20,050 bases of DNA from a virus, in the IMG/VR virus record IMGVR_UViG_3300007546_000031, positions 1 through 20,050 of that record; one strand, given 5' to 3'. This document shows, piece after piece, positions 1 to 6,705 of this stretch. The position numbers and the translations under genes are program-made. Each line of letters opens with the position of its first letter. Position 1 is the first letter of the stretch. The notes beneath the pieces were generated by a model. That model ran no database searches. It worked only from the letters and a program-made list of their open reading frames with translations, and was not told the origin of the DNA.

Positions 1-228
1 AATGTCTTCAGTAGAAAATGATAATTGACCAAACTTATCGTACATTTTATCTACTGTTTCTTCCTCTGTTTCAGAAGATATTACAATGCCTAAGATCTCT
101 TCTGAAGAGATTTCAGTTCCATCGGTTGTAATCATATCGTCGATCACAACTTCTGATTCTTCTCCGGCTTTAATAGCATCTTCAGTAATTGAAGACCAGT
201 ATTGTTCAAATGTCTTTAGATTTTTCAT
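1..228 (-). CDS. Small acidic protein in gp67-like position, 3'-truncated by window edge
   Basis: An open frame starts at an ATG at 228-226, just downstream of the portal gene, and runs without a stop to the window edge, giving 76 residues that begin MKNLKTFEQYWSSITEDAI. The product is strongly acidic (many Glu/Asp, including EEILG and ETEEETVD) and has no membrane segment or cysteine. In T4 the gene after portal gene 20 is gene 67, a small acidic prohead-core protein, so position and composition suggest a core or scaffold component. I cannot align it convincingly to T4 gp67, and the rest of the gene is missing. A GATAAATA octamer lies 4 nt before the ATG and could be a late promoter or simply an AT-rich start region. 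The frame is well supported; the function is inferred from position only. Confidence 0.6.
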   Translation of the reverse strand, partial: MKNLKTFEQYWSSITEDAIKAGEESEVVIDDMITTDGTEISSEEILGIVISSETEEETVDKMYDKFGQLSFSTEDI

Positions 229-232
229 AGTC

Positions 233-240
233 TATTTATC
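233..240 (-). promoter_or_regulatory. Candidate late promoter octamer GATAAATA
   Basis: On the minus strand this reads GATAAATA, one base different from the T4 late promoter TATAAATA. It sits between the portal stop (247-249) and the next ATG (228). It is only 4 nt from that ATG, so a transcript started from it would be nearly leaderless. It is one of four similar octamers before late genes in this window. Confidence 0.35.
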
Positions 241-246
241 TGTGTG

Positions 247-1854
247 TTACATTCCTCCGCCCATCGCTGCCATTGGGTCTGGATCATCTTCACCAGCTTG
301 TTTAGCTTCTTTACGAGCTTTATATGCATCGTTAGCTGCTTTATCGTCTGGAGTTAGTTTTAAGTATCTGTCAACTAAGAAGTCCATATCAAAGTAGTGT
401 TCTTCTTCCATCGTTGCAGGATCAGTAATAACTAGGTTATCTTTCAATGAACCGATGAAGTCAATTCTACGTTCCATGATTTCCATGTTCTTCAGTTCAG
501 CAAACATGTTCTCTTCATTAAATCTTAGAGCGATTTGAGTTCTAAATGCAGCATCATCTGCAAACTCTGGGAATTTAATAGACAACTGGATGAACAGTGG
601 CTTTACAAGAACTTCTTGGAAAGCTGATCTCAAACGTCTAACAAATTTAGAGAACTTGATTTCGTCTCTAATCATACCGTCAGCTGCAAGGTTGAATTCA
701 CCACCGCCATCTTCATACATGAAACGGTTGAATGGAATCTTAGATACATGCTTCAACTTATCAGAGAAGTACTTAAGAGCTTCCGTGTCTGATAGATCTG
801 GACCATCACCTCCTAGGGTTTCAATCTCTGGTGATTCACCTTCTTTTGAAGGCAACCAGTATTCTTTGTTGAACTGCATCATTGGCTTACCGTCGGTTGT
901 CAGTGTACCTGATTCCCAATCAAAGTCAACGACTTCTTTATAGTTATTCATCAATTGTGCTAGAGATTGCTTAGCACGTGTTTTTGATTTACCACCCATT
1001 GGAATCACAAACTTCATTCTGAATGAAGCGTTAGTCACTGCCCAAATAACTCGGGTGTGTTCCATGATTCTCATTAGGTTAAATGCTCTAACCAATCTTT
1101 CTACATAAGAAACTCTTGATGCAGTTGTAATTGAAGAGTATGAGATGTAAATGATCTGTGCATCATAAAGAACTCTTTCCTTAATAGGATCATCCTTATA
1201 TTGAATCCAAACCTTTTTACCGTCTTCTTTATTATAACCTGGCATTAGGGTTACAGGATCTAGTTCTTTAAAACCAATGATCTGCTTTTGGTCAGGTGAA
1301 TAAATGATTTCAAACGCTAGGTAACCATCAATCAGGAACTTTCTAAAATAGTACCATGCAGATTGATCTTGGTTAAAACCAAAGTATTGATAGATTTCTC
1401 TAAATGCTCTCTTAAAATAAGCATCTACTTCATCTGATACATCAAATCCGATGATGTCAGGATAACAGAAAAAGTTCTTTTCATCATAGACAACTGTCTC
1501 ATCACAAAGAATGTCAAGAATGTCTTCAATTTCATCATGAAGTGAGAATCTTCTAAGCTCATCTCTTTTAGCAGGATAGTTTTTATCAAAGAAAGGAATT
1601 TGCTTTCTCATGTTGGTGTCGGTCATCGACAACGCTGCAAACGCAGCATAGATGTCGTCATTGTCAACACCCATCGGGTTGATCTGACCGTAACCGAATT
1701 GCGCTTCCATTGGTCCGATTGCTTGAGATTGGCGCAATACCAAATCATCATAATACATACCGAACGACGAAAGTCGCTTCAGACCATCACTAAGAGTGAA
1801 TGGTCTTCTGCCCGTCGATAGGGGACCGTTTCTATTTTCTACAAAACCTGCCAT
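247..1854 (-). CDS. 20: Portal vertex protein, T4 gp20 family
   Basis: This 535-aa protein (T4 gp20 is about 524 aa) is the portal: a dodecameric ring at the special capsid vertex through which DNA is packaged and ejected, and on which the prohead assembles. Recognisable family features are the central stretch with TLMPGYNKEDGK, then WAVTNASFRMKFVIPMGGKSK, the WLPSKEG motif followed by TLGGDGP, and KIPFNRFMYEDGG, in the order seen in T4-type portals. The C-terminus is Lys/Asp-rich and ends in a short Gly-Met tail (AAMGGGM). The start ATG follows a 32-nt gap containing an AATATATA octamer but no clear Shine-Dalgarno sequence. It follows gp4 and a 201-aa unknown gene and precedes a small acidic gene, as portal precedes gp67 in T4. 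The family assignment is secure. Confidence 0.95.
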   Translation of the reverse strand: MAGFVENRNGPLSTGRRPFTLSDGLKRLSSFGMYYDDLVLRQSQAIGPMEAQFGYGQINPMGVDNDDIYAAFAALSMTDTNMRKQIPFFDKNYPAKRDELRRFSLHDEIEDILDILCDETVVYDEKNFFCYPDIIGFDVSDEVDAYFKRAFREIYQYFGFNQDQSAWYYFRKFLIDGYLAFEIIYSPDQKQIIGFKELDPVTLMPGYNKEDGKKVWIQYKDDPIKERVLYDAQIIYISYSSITTASRVSYVERLVRAFNLMRIMEHTRVIWAVTNASFRMKFVIPMGGKSKTRAKQSLAQLMNNYKEVVDFDWESGTLTTDGKPMMQFNKEYWLPSKEGESPEIETLGGDGPDLSDTEALKYFSDKLKHVSKIPFNRFMYEDGGGEFNLAADGMIRDEIKFSKFVRRLRSAFQEVLVKPLFIQLSIKFPEFADDAAFRTQIALRFNEENMFAELKNMEIMERRIDFIGSLKDNLVITDPATMEEEHYFDMDFLVDRYLKLTPDDKAANDAYKARKEAKQAGEDDPDPMAAMGGGM

Positions 1855-1876
1855 GTGTTAAAAACTAGTTTCTCGT

Positions 1877-1884
1877 TATATATT
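1877..1884 (-). promoter_or_regulatory. Candidate late promoter octamer AATATATA
   Basis: The minus strand reads AATATATA two bases after the stop of the 201-aa gene and 22 nt before the portal ATG. It differs by one base from the GATATATA octamers before the 255-aa gene and the gp15-like gene. Position, late target gene and repetition support a promoter; the AT-rich background weakens the case. A 10-base palindrome AAACTAGTTT (1862-1871) lies between it and the ATG. Confidence 0.35.
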
Positions 1885-1886
1885 CT

Positions 1887-2492
1887 TCATTTTTTGTTGT
1901 AATCTCTGAACTGTCTCTGAATGCTAGCTAATGAAGCTCCTTCTAGTTCTATGAAATCGCACAACGCAATTAGGTGCCAGTTCTCATAACTAACAACCGC
2001 TTGCTTTCTTTTCAACATCGGGATGTACTGCCTAACAGCAAATCCAAACCCGTATCTGTCTAAATAACTTTTTGCACCTGCATAAGTCATTTGTAATCGA
2101 CCCTGAGCATTGGCATCATCCTTTGCTCTTGTCGTTAGTGTCTTAATAGAACCACTGAGACGTGTGTAAATATCGTCTAACAGTTTTTCTTTAATTTCAA
2201 CCGGTAATAGATTTAGATTGATTCCGCAATCATTTCCTGCTACTGGATCGAGCGCTAACACAACGGGATTTCTGTCCCACCATGCAAGATATTGTTCTGT
2301 TTTCGGGTTATCATACCTGAAAACATATATTTTACCGGGAATAAAGGGTAAAGTTTTCGATTTAGCAACACTTTTATCTCTAAAAGAGTTTAAAGCTTTG
2401 TTATACCATACCTCGGCCGCCTTTCGAGCAGCCGTCTTACCTCCATTATCCTTAGAATACTTTGCTATTTTAGATTTGATTTCTCCCATCAC
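1887..2492 (-). CDS. Conserved T4-like phage protein of unknown function, 201 aa
   Basis: A 201-aa soluble protein. The N-terminal 50 residues are Lys/Arg-rich and probably helical. A compact motif follows: PGKIYVFRY (52-60), WWDRNPVVLALDP (71-83) and GINLNLLP (90-97). From memory, this pattern (an aromatic Tyr after PGK, a W/Y-W-D-R-x-P block, then G-x-N-x-x-x-L-P) occurs in uncharacterised proteins of marine T4-like phages; I know no function for it. The C-terminal half is basic. The start overlaps the gp4 stop (ATGA), implying translational coupling, and portal follows. Two consecutive ATGs make the exact start uncertain by one codon. The context between head-completion gene 4 and portal gene 20 suggests a virion or packaging role, but that is inference. 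No signal peptide or membrane segment is seen. Confidence 0.75.
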   Translation of the reverse strand: MMGEIKSKIAKYSKDNGGKTAARKAAEVWYNKALNSFRDKSVAKSKTLPFIPGKIYVFRYDNPKTEQYLAWWDRNPVVLALDPVAGNDCGINLNLLPVEIKEKLLDDIYTRLSGSIKTLTTRAKDDANAQGRLQMTYAGAKSYLDRYGFGFAVRQYIPMLKRKQAVVSYENWHLIALCDFIELEGASLASIQRQFRDYNKK

Positions 2493-2965
2493 TTAAGCGA
2501 GTTTTCTGTCATAACAACAAACCTACAACCTCGGTCTTCAGCATACTTTTTAGCTGAAATATATTTATCACGATTCGTAACGTACTGTTCGGCTAAGAAT
2601 TTATAACCGTCAATTGCCTTTTTCGAATTTGTCTTCGGTGGTTCAGGCTTAGTGATTTGAGCTTCGGGTTTGATTTCAACAATCAATTGCTCTTGGGAAC
2701 CATCTTCCTTTAGGATCTTAATGTAAAAATCGGGGTGGTAGGTTCTTTCTTTTTTGTAAAGAGTTGACCAATACTTGATTTCAATCGGTTCACTAGACCA
2801 CATTAGAACTCTTTCATTGGTGTCGCACCAAATCATGAACTTACGTTCCCATGAACTTCTGAAAATAACGGGTTGCGGACCCACATACTTTTCTAAGTTG
2901 TGAGGCTTATAGTAACCTTGGATGAATCCAGATTTCTTAGTAGGTTTAACCCGTTTAATTGACAT
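2489..2965 (-). CDS. 4: Head completion protein, T4 gp4 (gp50) family nuclease-like
   Basis: This 158-aa protein (T4 gp4 is about 150 aa) resembles T4 gp4, needed to finish filled heads before tail joining. Family hallmarks are visible: GYYKPHNLEKYVG near the N-terminus, then VIFRSSWERKFMIWCDTN, MWSSEPIEIKYW, TYHPDFYIKI and LIVEIKPEAQ. The order R-SSWE, then P-D-F, then E-I-K is the catalytic layout of the TnsA/PD-(D/E)XK nuclease fold, so the protein may trim DNA ends at the portal; that activity is inferred from the fold. The start overlaps the gp55 stop (TAATG) and its stop overlaps the next ATG, so gp55, gp4 and the 201-aa gene form a coupled cluster. Confidence 0.88.
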   Translation of the reverse strand: MSIKRVKPTKKSGFIQGYYKPHNLEKYVGPQPVIFRSSWERKFMIWCDTNERVLMWSSEPIEIKYWSTLYKKERTYHPDFYIKILKEDGSQEQLIVEIKPEAQITKPEPPKTNSKKAIDGYKFLAEQYVTNRDKYISAKKYAEDRGCRFVVMTENSLK

Positions 2966-3372
2966 TAAATTGTGTAAATTCCACCTTCTCCATCTTCGGT
3001 TCTATAACCTGCACGATCGATTGAAAGTGTGCCCTTATACTTTTGTGGATGAATCTTATTCCAACCCTTTGCATAACCTCGCTTTGCAATCTCTGTAAAA
3101 TATGCAAATGCATTAGGGTATTGTGGATTGAAGTTTCTCCAATACTTCAACATATCTAGTAGCGCAAACTGAAGACAGTCCTCTCGATCTTCATCGTAGA
3201 CGTATTTCATTTTACGAATGGCTCGATCCGCCAAAAGCATCAGCATTTTTTCAGCATCAGAAGTTAATTTGTCCTGATCTTTTGACTTAACGATCTCGTT
3301 GTAAAGATCCTTGTTATTAAGATAATTTCTAGCCACTGTTGTGTTGTGTATTATTTGATACCTTTTATACAC
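2965..3372 (-). CDS. 55: Late-transcription sigma factor, T4 gp55 family
   Basis: gp55 is the sigma-70-like factor that directs host RNA polymerase to phage late promoters together with the gp45 clamp and gp33. This frame gives 135 aa. It matches T4 gp55 across NYLNNKDLYNEIV (T4 has YVNNKELLQAI) and in the region-2-like block EDCLQFALLDMLKYWRNFN, PNAFAYFTEIAKRGYAKGWNK. It is clearly shorter than T4 gp55 (185 aa): the C-terminal tail that carries the T4 clamp-binding epitope is reduced to GEGGIYTI. The start is uncertain. The first codon is GTG at 3372, directly after a terminator hairpin and without a Shine-Dalgarno sequence. An internal GTG at 3336 (MARNYLNNK, 123 aa) would fit the T4 alignment as well. 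The first option contains TATAAAAG at codons 2-4, which resembles a late promoter. Confidence 0.85.
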   Translation of the reverse strand: MYKRYQIIHNTTVARNYLNNKDLYNEIVKSKDQDKLTSDAEKMLMLLADRAIRKMKYVYDEDREDCLQFALLDMLKYWRNFNPQYPNAFAYFTEIAKRGYAKGWNKIHPQKYKGTLSIDRAGYRTEDGEGGIYTI

Positions 3373-3374
3373 CT

Positions 3375-3405
3375 AAAAGGCCAGAAAGTTTATTCCTGGC
3401 CTTTT
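3375..3405 (-). terminator. Intrinsic terminator hairpin after the 255-aa gene
   Basis: A perfect 10-bp stem pairs AAAAGGCCAG (3375-3384) with CTGGCCTTTT (3396-3405) around an 11-nt loop. On the minus strand it follows the stop of the 255-aa gene by about 20 nt and ends in TTTT, so it should end that transcript. The symmetric A/T ends would also let it work on the plus strand. It lies directly against the gp55 start codon, separating gp55 from the genes upstream. Confidence 0.8.
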
Positions 3406-3424
3406 CGTGTAGGGTTAAAGTAAA

Positions 3425-4192
3425 TTAAAGTGCAGATTTGACTTCGGCAATATCTGCCTCAATCTTCTTGATCTCACCTTCAATCAGAGCATCAGCTGCT
3501 TTGATTTCATCGATAGATCTGTCTGCGTCAGCTAGAAGATTTCTCTGATCCTTTAAGAAGTGAATCATTTCTTCTAGATTTTCGATCTTCTTAAGAGTTA
3601 CAACTCTATCAGCTGCTTCACCTTCTAATAGATTAGATAGGAACATTGAAGCGTCAAGACCAGTCTTTTCAGTTACGTACTCAATCGCTGTATTTGCAGT
3701 GTTAACTCTTGTGAACTTCTGCATTCTTGTAGATTTGTTGAACGTAGATGTGTAAACGTTTTCTTCTAGTTTGAATAGATCTACAACGTTATTAGCATTT
3801 TCAAATGTCTGAACGAAATCTAGAGCGATGTACTTATCAACGTTAGAAGCTGCTTCAACGAATAGCTCAGCGGTCTCTTTATGTTCGTATCTAATGACAC
3901 CGGCTGCCAAAACGTGATTAACGAAAGATTCAGATAAAATCTCGCTATTACCCAAGAAGAACTTGCCTTCTTCGATCGAGTATCTCATTCTGTTAACTCC
4001 ATGAAACCATCTGATTTCATTGTTTTCAAATCTGAATGCTGAAAGAGCTTCAACAAGTCTTGTAAATTCTGAAGGGATTTGACCTTCTGCTTCTGAGATC
4101 TCGTTAGTTTCAGTGTTAACTACATAAGGTAGGTTTCTTACTGCAACTAGAACTTGATTCTCGCTTAGTTGGAAAAATGGTGAAATAATCAT
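3425..4192 (-). CDS. Unknown protein with C-terminal coiled coil, 255 aa
   Basis: I do not recognise this 255-aa protein. The first ~190 residues look globular, with mixed strands and helices and several aromatic positions (FRFENNEIRWFHGVNRMRYS). The last ~55 residues, from about VVTLKKIENLEEM to EVKSAL, have heptad-like spacing of Leu/Ile with many Glu/Lys and almost certainly form a coiled coil, which suggests oligomerisation. There is no signal peptide, membrane segment or cysteine cluster. It lies between a gp15-like tail protein and gp55, has its own upstream GATATATA octamer and ends at a strong terminator, so it looks like a single late transcription unit. A virion or assembly role is plausible but inferred from neighbours only. 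The start ATG has no Shine-Dalgarno sequence. Confidence 0.75.
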   Translation of the reverse strand: MIISPFFQLSENQVLVAVRNLPYVVNTETNEISEAEGQIPSEFTRLVEALSAFRFENNEIRWFHGVNRMRYSIEEGKFFLGNSEILSESFVNHVLAAGVIRYEHKETAELFVEAASNVDKYIALDFVQTFENANNVVDLFKLEENVYTSTFNKSTRMQKFTRVNTANTAIEYVTEKTGLDASMFLSNLLEGEAADRVVTLKKIENLEEMIHFLKDQRNLLADADRSIDEIKAADALIEGEIKKIEADIAEVKSAL

Positions 4193-4220
4193 CTTTGAGT
4201 GATTTATTTTAATCTTTAAC

Positions 4221-4228
4221 TATATATC
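4221..4228 (-). promoter_or_regulatory. Candidate late promoter octamer GATATATA
   Basis: The minus strand reads GATATATA two bases after the stop of the gp15-like gene and 28 nt before the ATG of the 255-aa gene. The same octamer, followed by the same AGT-like context (GATATATAGT), lies before the gp15-like gene. The distance suits a promoter with a short leader. The difference from T4 TATAAATA could reflect this phage's own gp55. Confidence 0.4.
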
Positions 4229-4230
4229 AG

Positions 4231-5019
4231 TTAATCTACGATGCCCGGGGGATTGGATACATTAGTTCTATCGAACCTGTCGGGCGCAGTTTCAGTGGTG
4301 TAAGAATGAATTTCAAACATTCTGTTACCAATGTGCATTTCAGTTTCAAATTCAAACGATGGAATGAATGAACTAACTTCAACTGAGAAAGTAATTTTGT
4401 AACCTTCTTTAGAGTCGAATGTAAATTCAATTGGTCTCTCGGTTGTGTAGTCCTCGGGCATTGCATAGTATGAAGAGATTCTATATGTGCCTTCATCTAA
4501 GTGGCCAACCTCGACGTTAAAGTAGTTTGACTTATACAACCTTTTAATGATCATCTCAGTGATCTTAAAGTTATCTAGTTGTGAGGAAGTAATAATCTCA
4601 ATATCAAATGAAAGATTGACCGGAATCATCTCAAACTCCGCTGTGTAACCTTCCATAGCACCTTGATCGTTCATCTTAGCGTATTCACCCCTGGTTCTCT
4701 TGTTAACCAGTTTAGAAGAATCAATTGACATTGAAGTTAGGTTTGCAACACCTCTTGGAACAATGTCATAATTGCCATCCGCTCTAACATCTCCTGGAGC
4801 ACAGTTCAAACCGTCCTTGGTTAAGAACAGAAACTGATCCTTTAAAAAGTCTTCATCTCCAGAAATAGAGTAATAGAATGGCACGTCAACCTCAACTCGA
4901 GTATCTGCATCCATCTGACGATAGAAGTAAACTTTGTTGTTAAGGTCTGCAAGAAGTCCGATGATCAAGTGTCTAATAACACTGTCATCCTTGTTGTACT
5001 TTACGTTGTATGTTGCCAT
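4231..5019 (-). CDS. 15: Tail completion / sheath stabiliser protein, gp15-like
   Basis: T4 gp15 forms a hexameric ring that caps the tail and joins it to the neck. This 262-aa protein (T4 gp15 is 272 aa) shows the same overall pattern: an N-terminal helix with HLIIGLLADLNNKVYFYRQ then DVPFYYSISGDEDFL (T4: LMGDLFSNIQIKRQL then VPITYASKEHFM); a VPRGVANLTSMSID segment matching the T4 ILPRINLHLVDFSY block; MIPVNLSFDIEIITS then a helix (T4: SPIKMIYELSIFT); and YKITFSVEVSSFIPSF (T4: EWSLTFEVNGWMYPP). Individual identities are low, so the call rests on the order of motifs. The start follows a GATATATA octamer by 4 nt with no Shine-Dalgarno sequence. It directly follows recombination gene 46, so a switch from replication genes to late genes falls here. 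Confidence 0.65.
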   Translation of the reverse strand: MATYNVKYNKDDSVIRHLIIGLLADLNNKVYFYRQMDADTRVEVDVPFYYSISGDEDFLKDQFLFLTKDGLNCAPGDVRADGNYDIVPRGVANLTSMSIDSSKLVNKRTRGEYAKMNDQGAMEGYTAEFEMIPVNLSFDIEIITSSQLDNFKITEMIIKRLYKSNYFNVEVGHLDEGTYRISSYYAMPEDYTTERPIEFTFDSKEGYKITFSVEVSSFIPSFEFETEMHIGNRMFEIHSYTTETAPDRFDRTNVSNPPGIVD

Positions 5020-5023
5020 ACAC

Positions 5024-5031
5024 TATATATC
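5024..5031 (-). promoter_or_regulatory. Candidate late promoter octamer GATATATA
   Basis: The minus strand reads GATATATA immediately after the TAA stop of gp46 and 4 nt before the ATG of the gp15-like gene. This is the boundary between recombination genes and structural genes, where a late promoter is expected. At this spacing the transcript would begin at or near the ATG, so either the mRNA is leaderless or the element is only an AT-rich start region. Confidence 0.38.
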
Positions 5032-6705
5032 TTATTCGATGGACTCTATCTCGAACTTCGAGAACCCGTTATCACGATAGATCTGTAACTTTTTGTCAAA
5101 GATTTCGTGAGGTAGAACGGTGTGATTGATAACAAAGGTGTTGATCTGGTTTTCTTTGATCACCTGTGATAGAATCTTCAAGATGTTGTAAACACCATCC
5201 TGGTCAACAGAACTCAACAATTCGTCAAGGAATAGAAGGTTCAATTGTGGGAATCTGAGTTTTAGGATCTTGATGATGGCAATGATGATAATGAAATCCG
5301 CCTTCTTACGTTCACCGGTTGATAGGGTCATTGGGTTAACCTCTTCACCGTGATTGGTAATGATACAATCAAACTTGTCATTGAATCGAATGTGGAACGG
5401 AAGGTGCATTGTGTTCGCCATTGCAGCGATGTTGGTGTTCAATCCAGGTAGAATAGTCTTAACCGCTAGATTCTTCACACCGTCTTCACCTAGGATTGAT
5501 TCAATCAACTCTAAGAACTGATAATCATTAGAGTGTTTAGACTTATCCTGACTCTTTTGAACCTCTTGGTCTTCAAACTCACGAATTAGGGAGTTCAAGG
5601 ATTCAAACTGTTCTGATGCCCCAACCGTTTCTTTGATCTTAATCAACTCATTCTTGATTGAACGAATGTTGGTATTCAGGGTTGAAACCTTATCTAAGAC
5701 CGCACGTTCTTTAACACGAGTATCATTAATCTTTTGTTTGATTAATTGAACCTCTTGTTCCGCCTTTTGAAGTTGTTCTGGAGTTTCATTAACTCGGTCT
5801 TTGTACTCCTTTTTCTTGTGAACGTGAAATTCAGAATCTAAAGGTGCTTCACAAGTTGGACAGGTGTTGTTCTCGTATAGGGACAGTTTTCTCTTCGCAG
5901 ATTCAAGTTCGTACTTTAGTTTGGTGTAACTTGAGGTCTTGGTTTCAAGATCAGTTTCAAACGTGCCAATCTTGTCAGTGATCTGATCTCTTGCCTCTTC
6001 AAGTTTCTTACGATTGTCATCAAACTTTACCAGTTGTGACTTTAATTTTTCAATCTGACCCTTGGACTTTTCATCACTCTCCGCTTGTAATTGATTCAAC
6101 TTCATTTTAACCTGAACGATTGATTCTTCAATCTGTCGCAGTTCAGTGTCATACGAATCAATATCCGTCTTTAGGTTCTTACGTTCCTCCTTAACGGTTC
6201 GTTGCATGTCGTTCAGGATTGAGAACCCAAACATACGGTCAATGATCTGTTTCTTGTCCATTGGGGACATGGTCAAGAAGGATTTAAAGTCGTTGATTGA
6301 TAGGATAATAATGTTCTTGAATACGTGATATGGAATTCCATACACCTCTTCTTCAAGATACTCTTGAACTGATCTCTTACCCGCTTTGTCAAACTCAACC
6401 CCATTAACTAGGACTGAGAACCTAGAGGGTGCAAGACCACGTTCAATCTCAATGTCCATCGTACCACACTGAAGTTTGATACGAACCCATAATTCACGGT
6501 TAATACGGTTTGGAAGATCTGACATTCGAACACCTTCAACCTTACCATACAGGGCAAAGATGATTGCATTCGCAATGGTGGTCTTACCGTCACCGTTTTT
6601 ACCCAGGGTCAAATACAACTCCGCCTTATCGTCAGAGAATTCAATCTTTTGAACCTTGTTTCCGTAAGATGCGATGTTCTTAAACTCTATCGACTTAATC
6701 TTCAT
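5032..6705 (-). CDS. 46: Recombination endonuclease subunit gp46 (SbcC/Rad50-like ATPase)
   Basis: gp46 is the ATPase half of the T4 gp46/gp47 complex, which processes DNA ends for recombination-dependent replication and helps degrade host DNA. The 557-aa length matches T4 (560 aa). Visible parts in order: Walker A GKNGDGKT (35-42); a long coiled-coil arm; the zinc hook CPTC (C282, C285) at its tip; a returning coiled coil to about 395; the ABC signature LSTGERKK (461-468); Walker B LNLLFLDE (488-495); and a switch histidine in VINHT (~525-529). The start overlaps the gp47 stop by 4 nt (ATGA) and has GAGGAAGG just before the ATG, the best Shine-Dalgarno sequence in the window, so tight coupling to gp47 is expected. 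Confidence 0.96.
   Translation of the reverse strand: MKIKSIEFKNIASYGNKVQKIEFSDDKAELYLTLGKNGDGKTTIANAIIFALYGKVEGVRMSDLPNRINRELWVRIKLQCGTMDIEIERGLAPSRFSVLVNGVEFDKAGKRSVQEYLEEEVYGIPYHVFKNIIILSINDFKSFLTMSPMDKKQIIDRMFGFSILNDMQRTVKEERKNLKTDIDSYDTELRQIEESIVQVKMKLNQLQAESDEKSKGQIEKLKSQLVKFDDNRKKLEEARDQITDKIGTFETDLETKTSSYTKLKYELESAKRKLSLYENNTCPTCEAPLDSEFHVHKKKEYKDRVNETPEQLQKAEQEVQLIKQKINDTRVKERAVLDKVSTLNTNIRSIKNELIKIKETVGASEQFESLNSLIREFEDQEVQKSQDKSKHSNDYQFLELIESILGEDGVKNLAVKTILPGLNTNIAAMANTMHLPFHIRFNDKFDCIITNHGEEVNPMTLSTGERKKADFIIIIAIIKILKLRFPQLNLLFLDELLSSVDQDGVYNILKILSQVIKENQINTFVINHTVLPHEIFDKKLQIYRDNGFSKFEIESIE

Noticed and set aside
86-943. Plus-strand open frames at 86-397 and 590-943
   Set aside because: They lie opposite the portal gene and the acidic gene, give Ser-rich low-complexity translations with no known motif, and are shadows of those frames.
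1862-1871. Palindrome AAACTAGTTT before the portal gene as an operator
   Set aside because: A single 10-base AT-rich palindrome is expected by chance; no second copy was noticed elsewhere in the window.
4236-4496. Alternative minus-strand frame inside the gp15-like gene
   Set aside because: It overlaps the longer frame with the gp15-like pattern and has no motif of its own.
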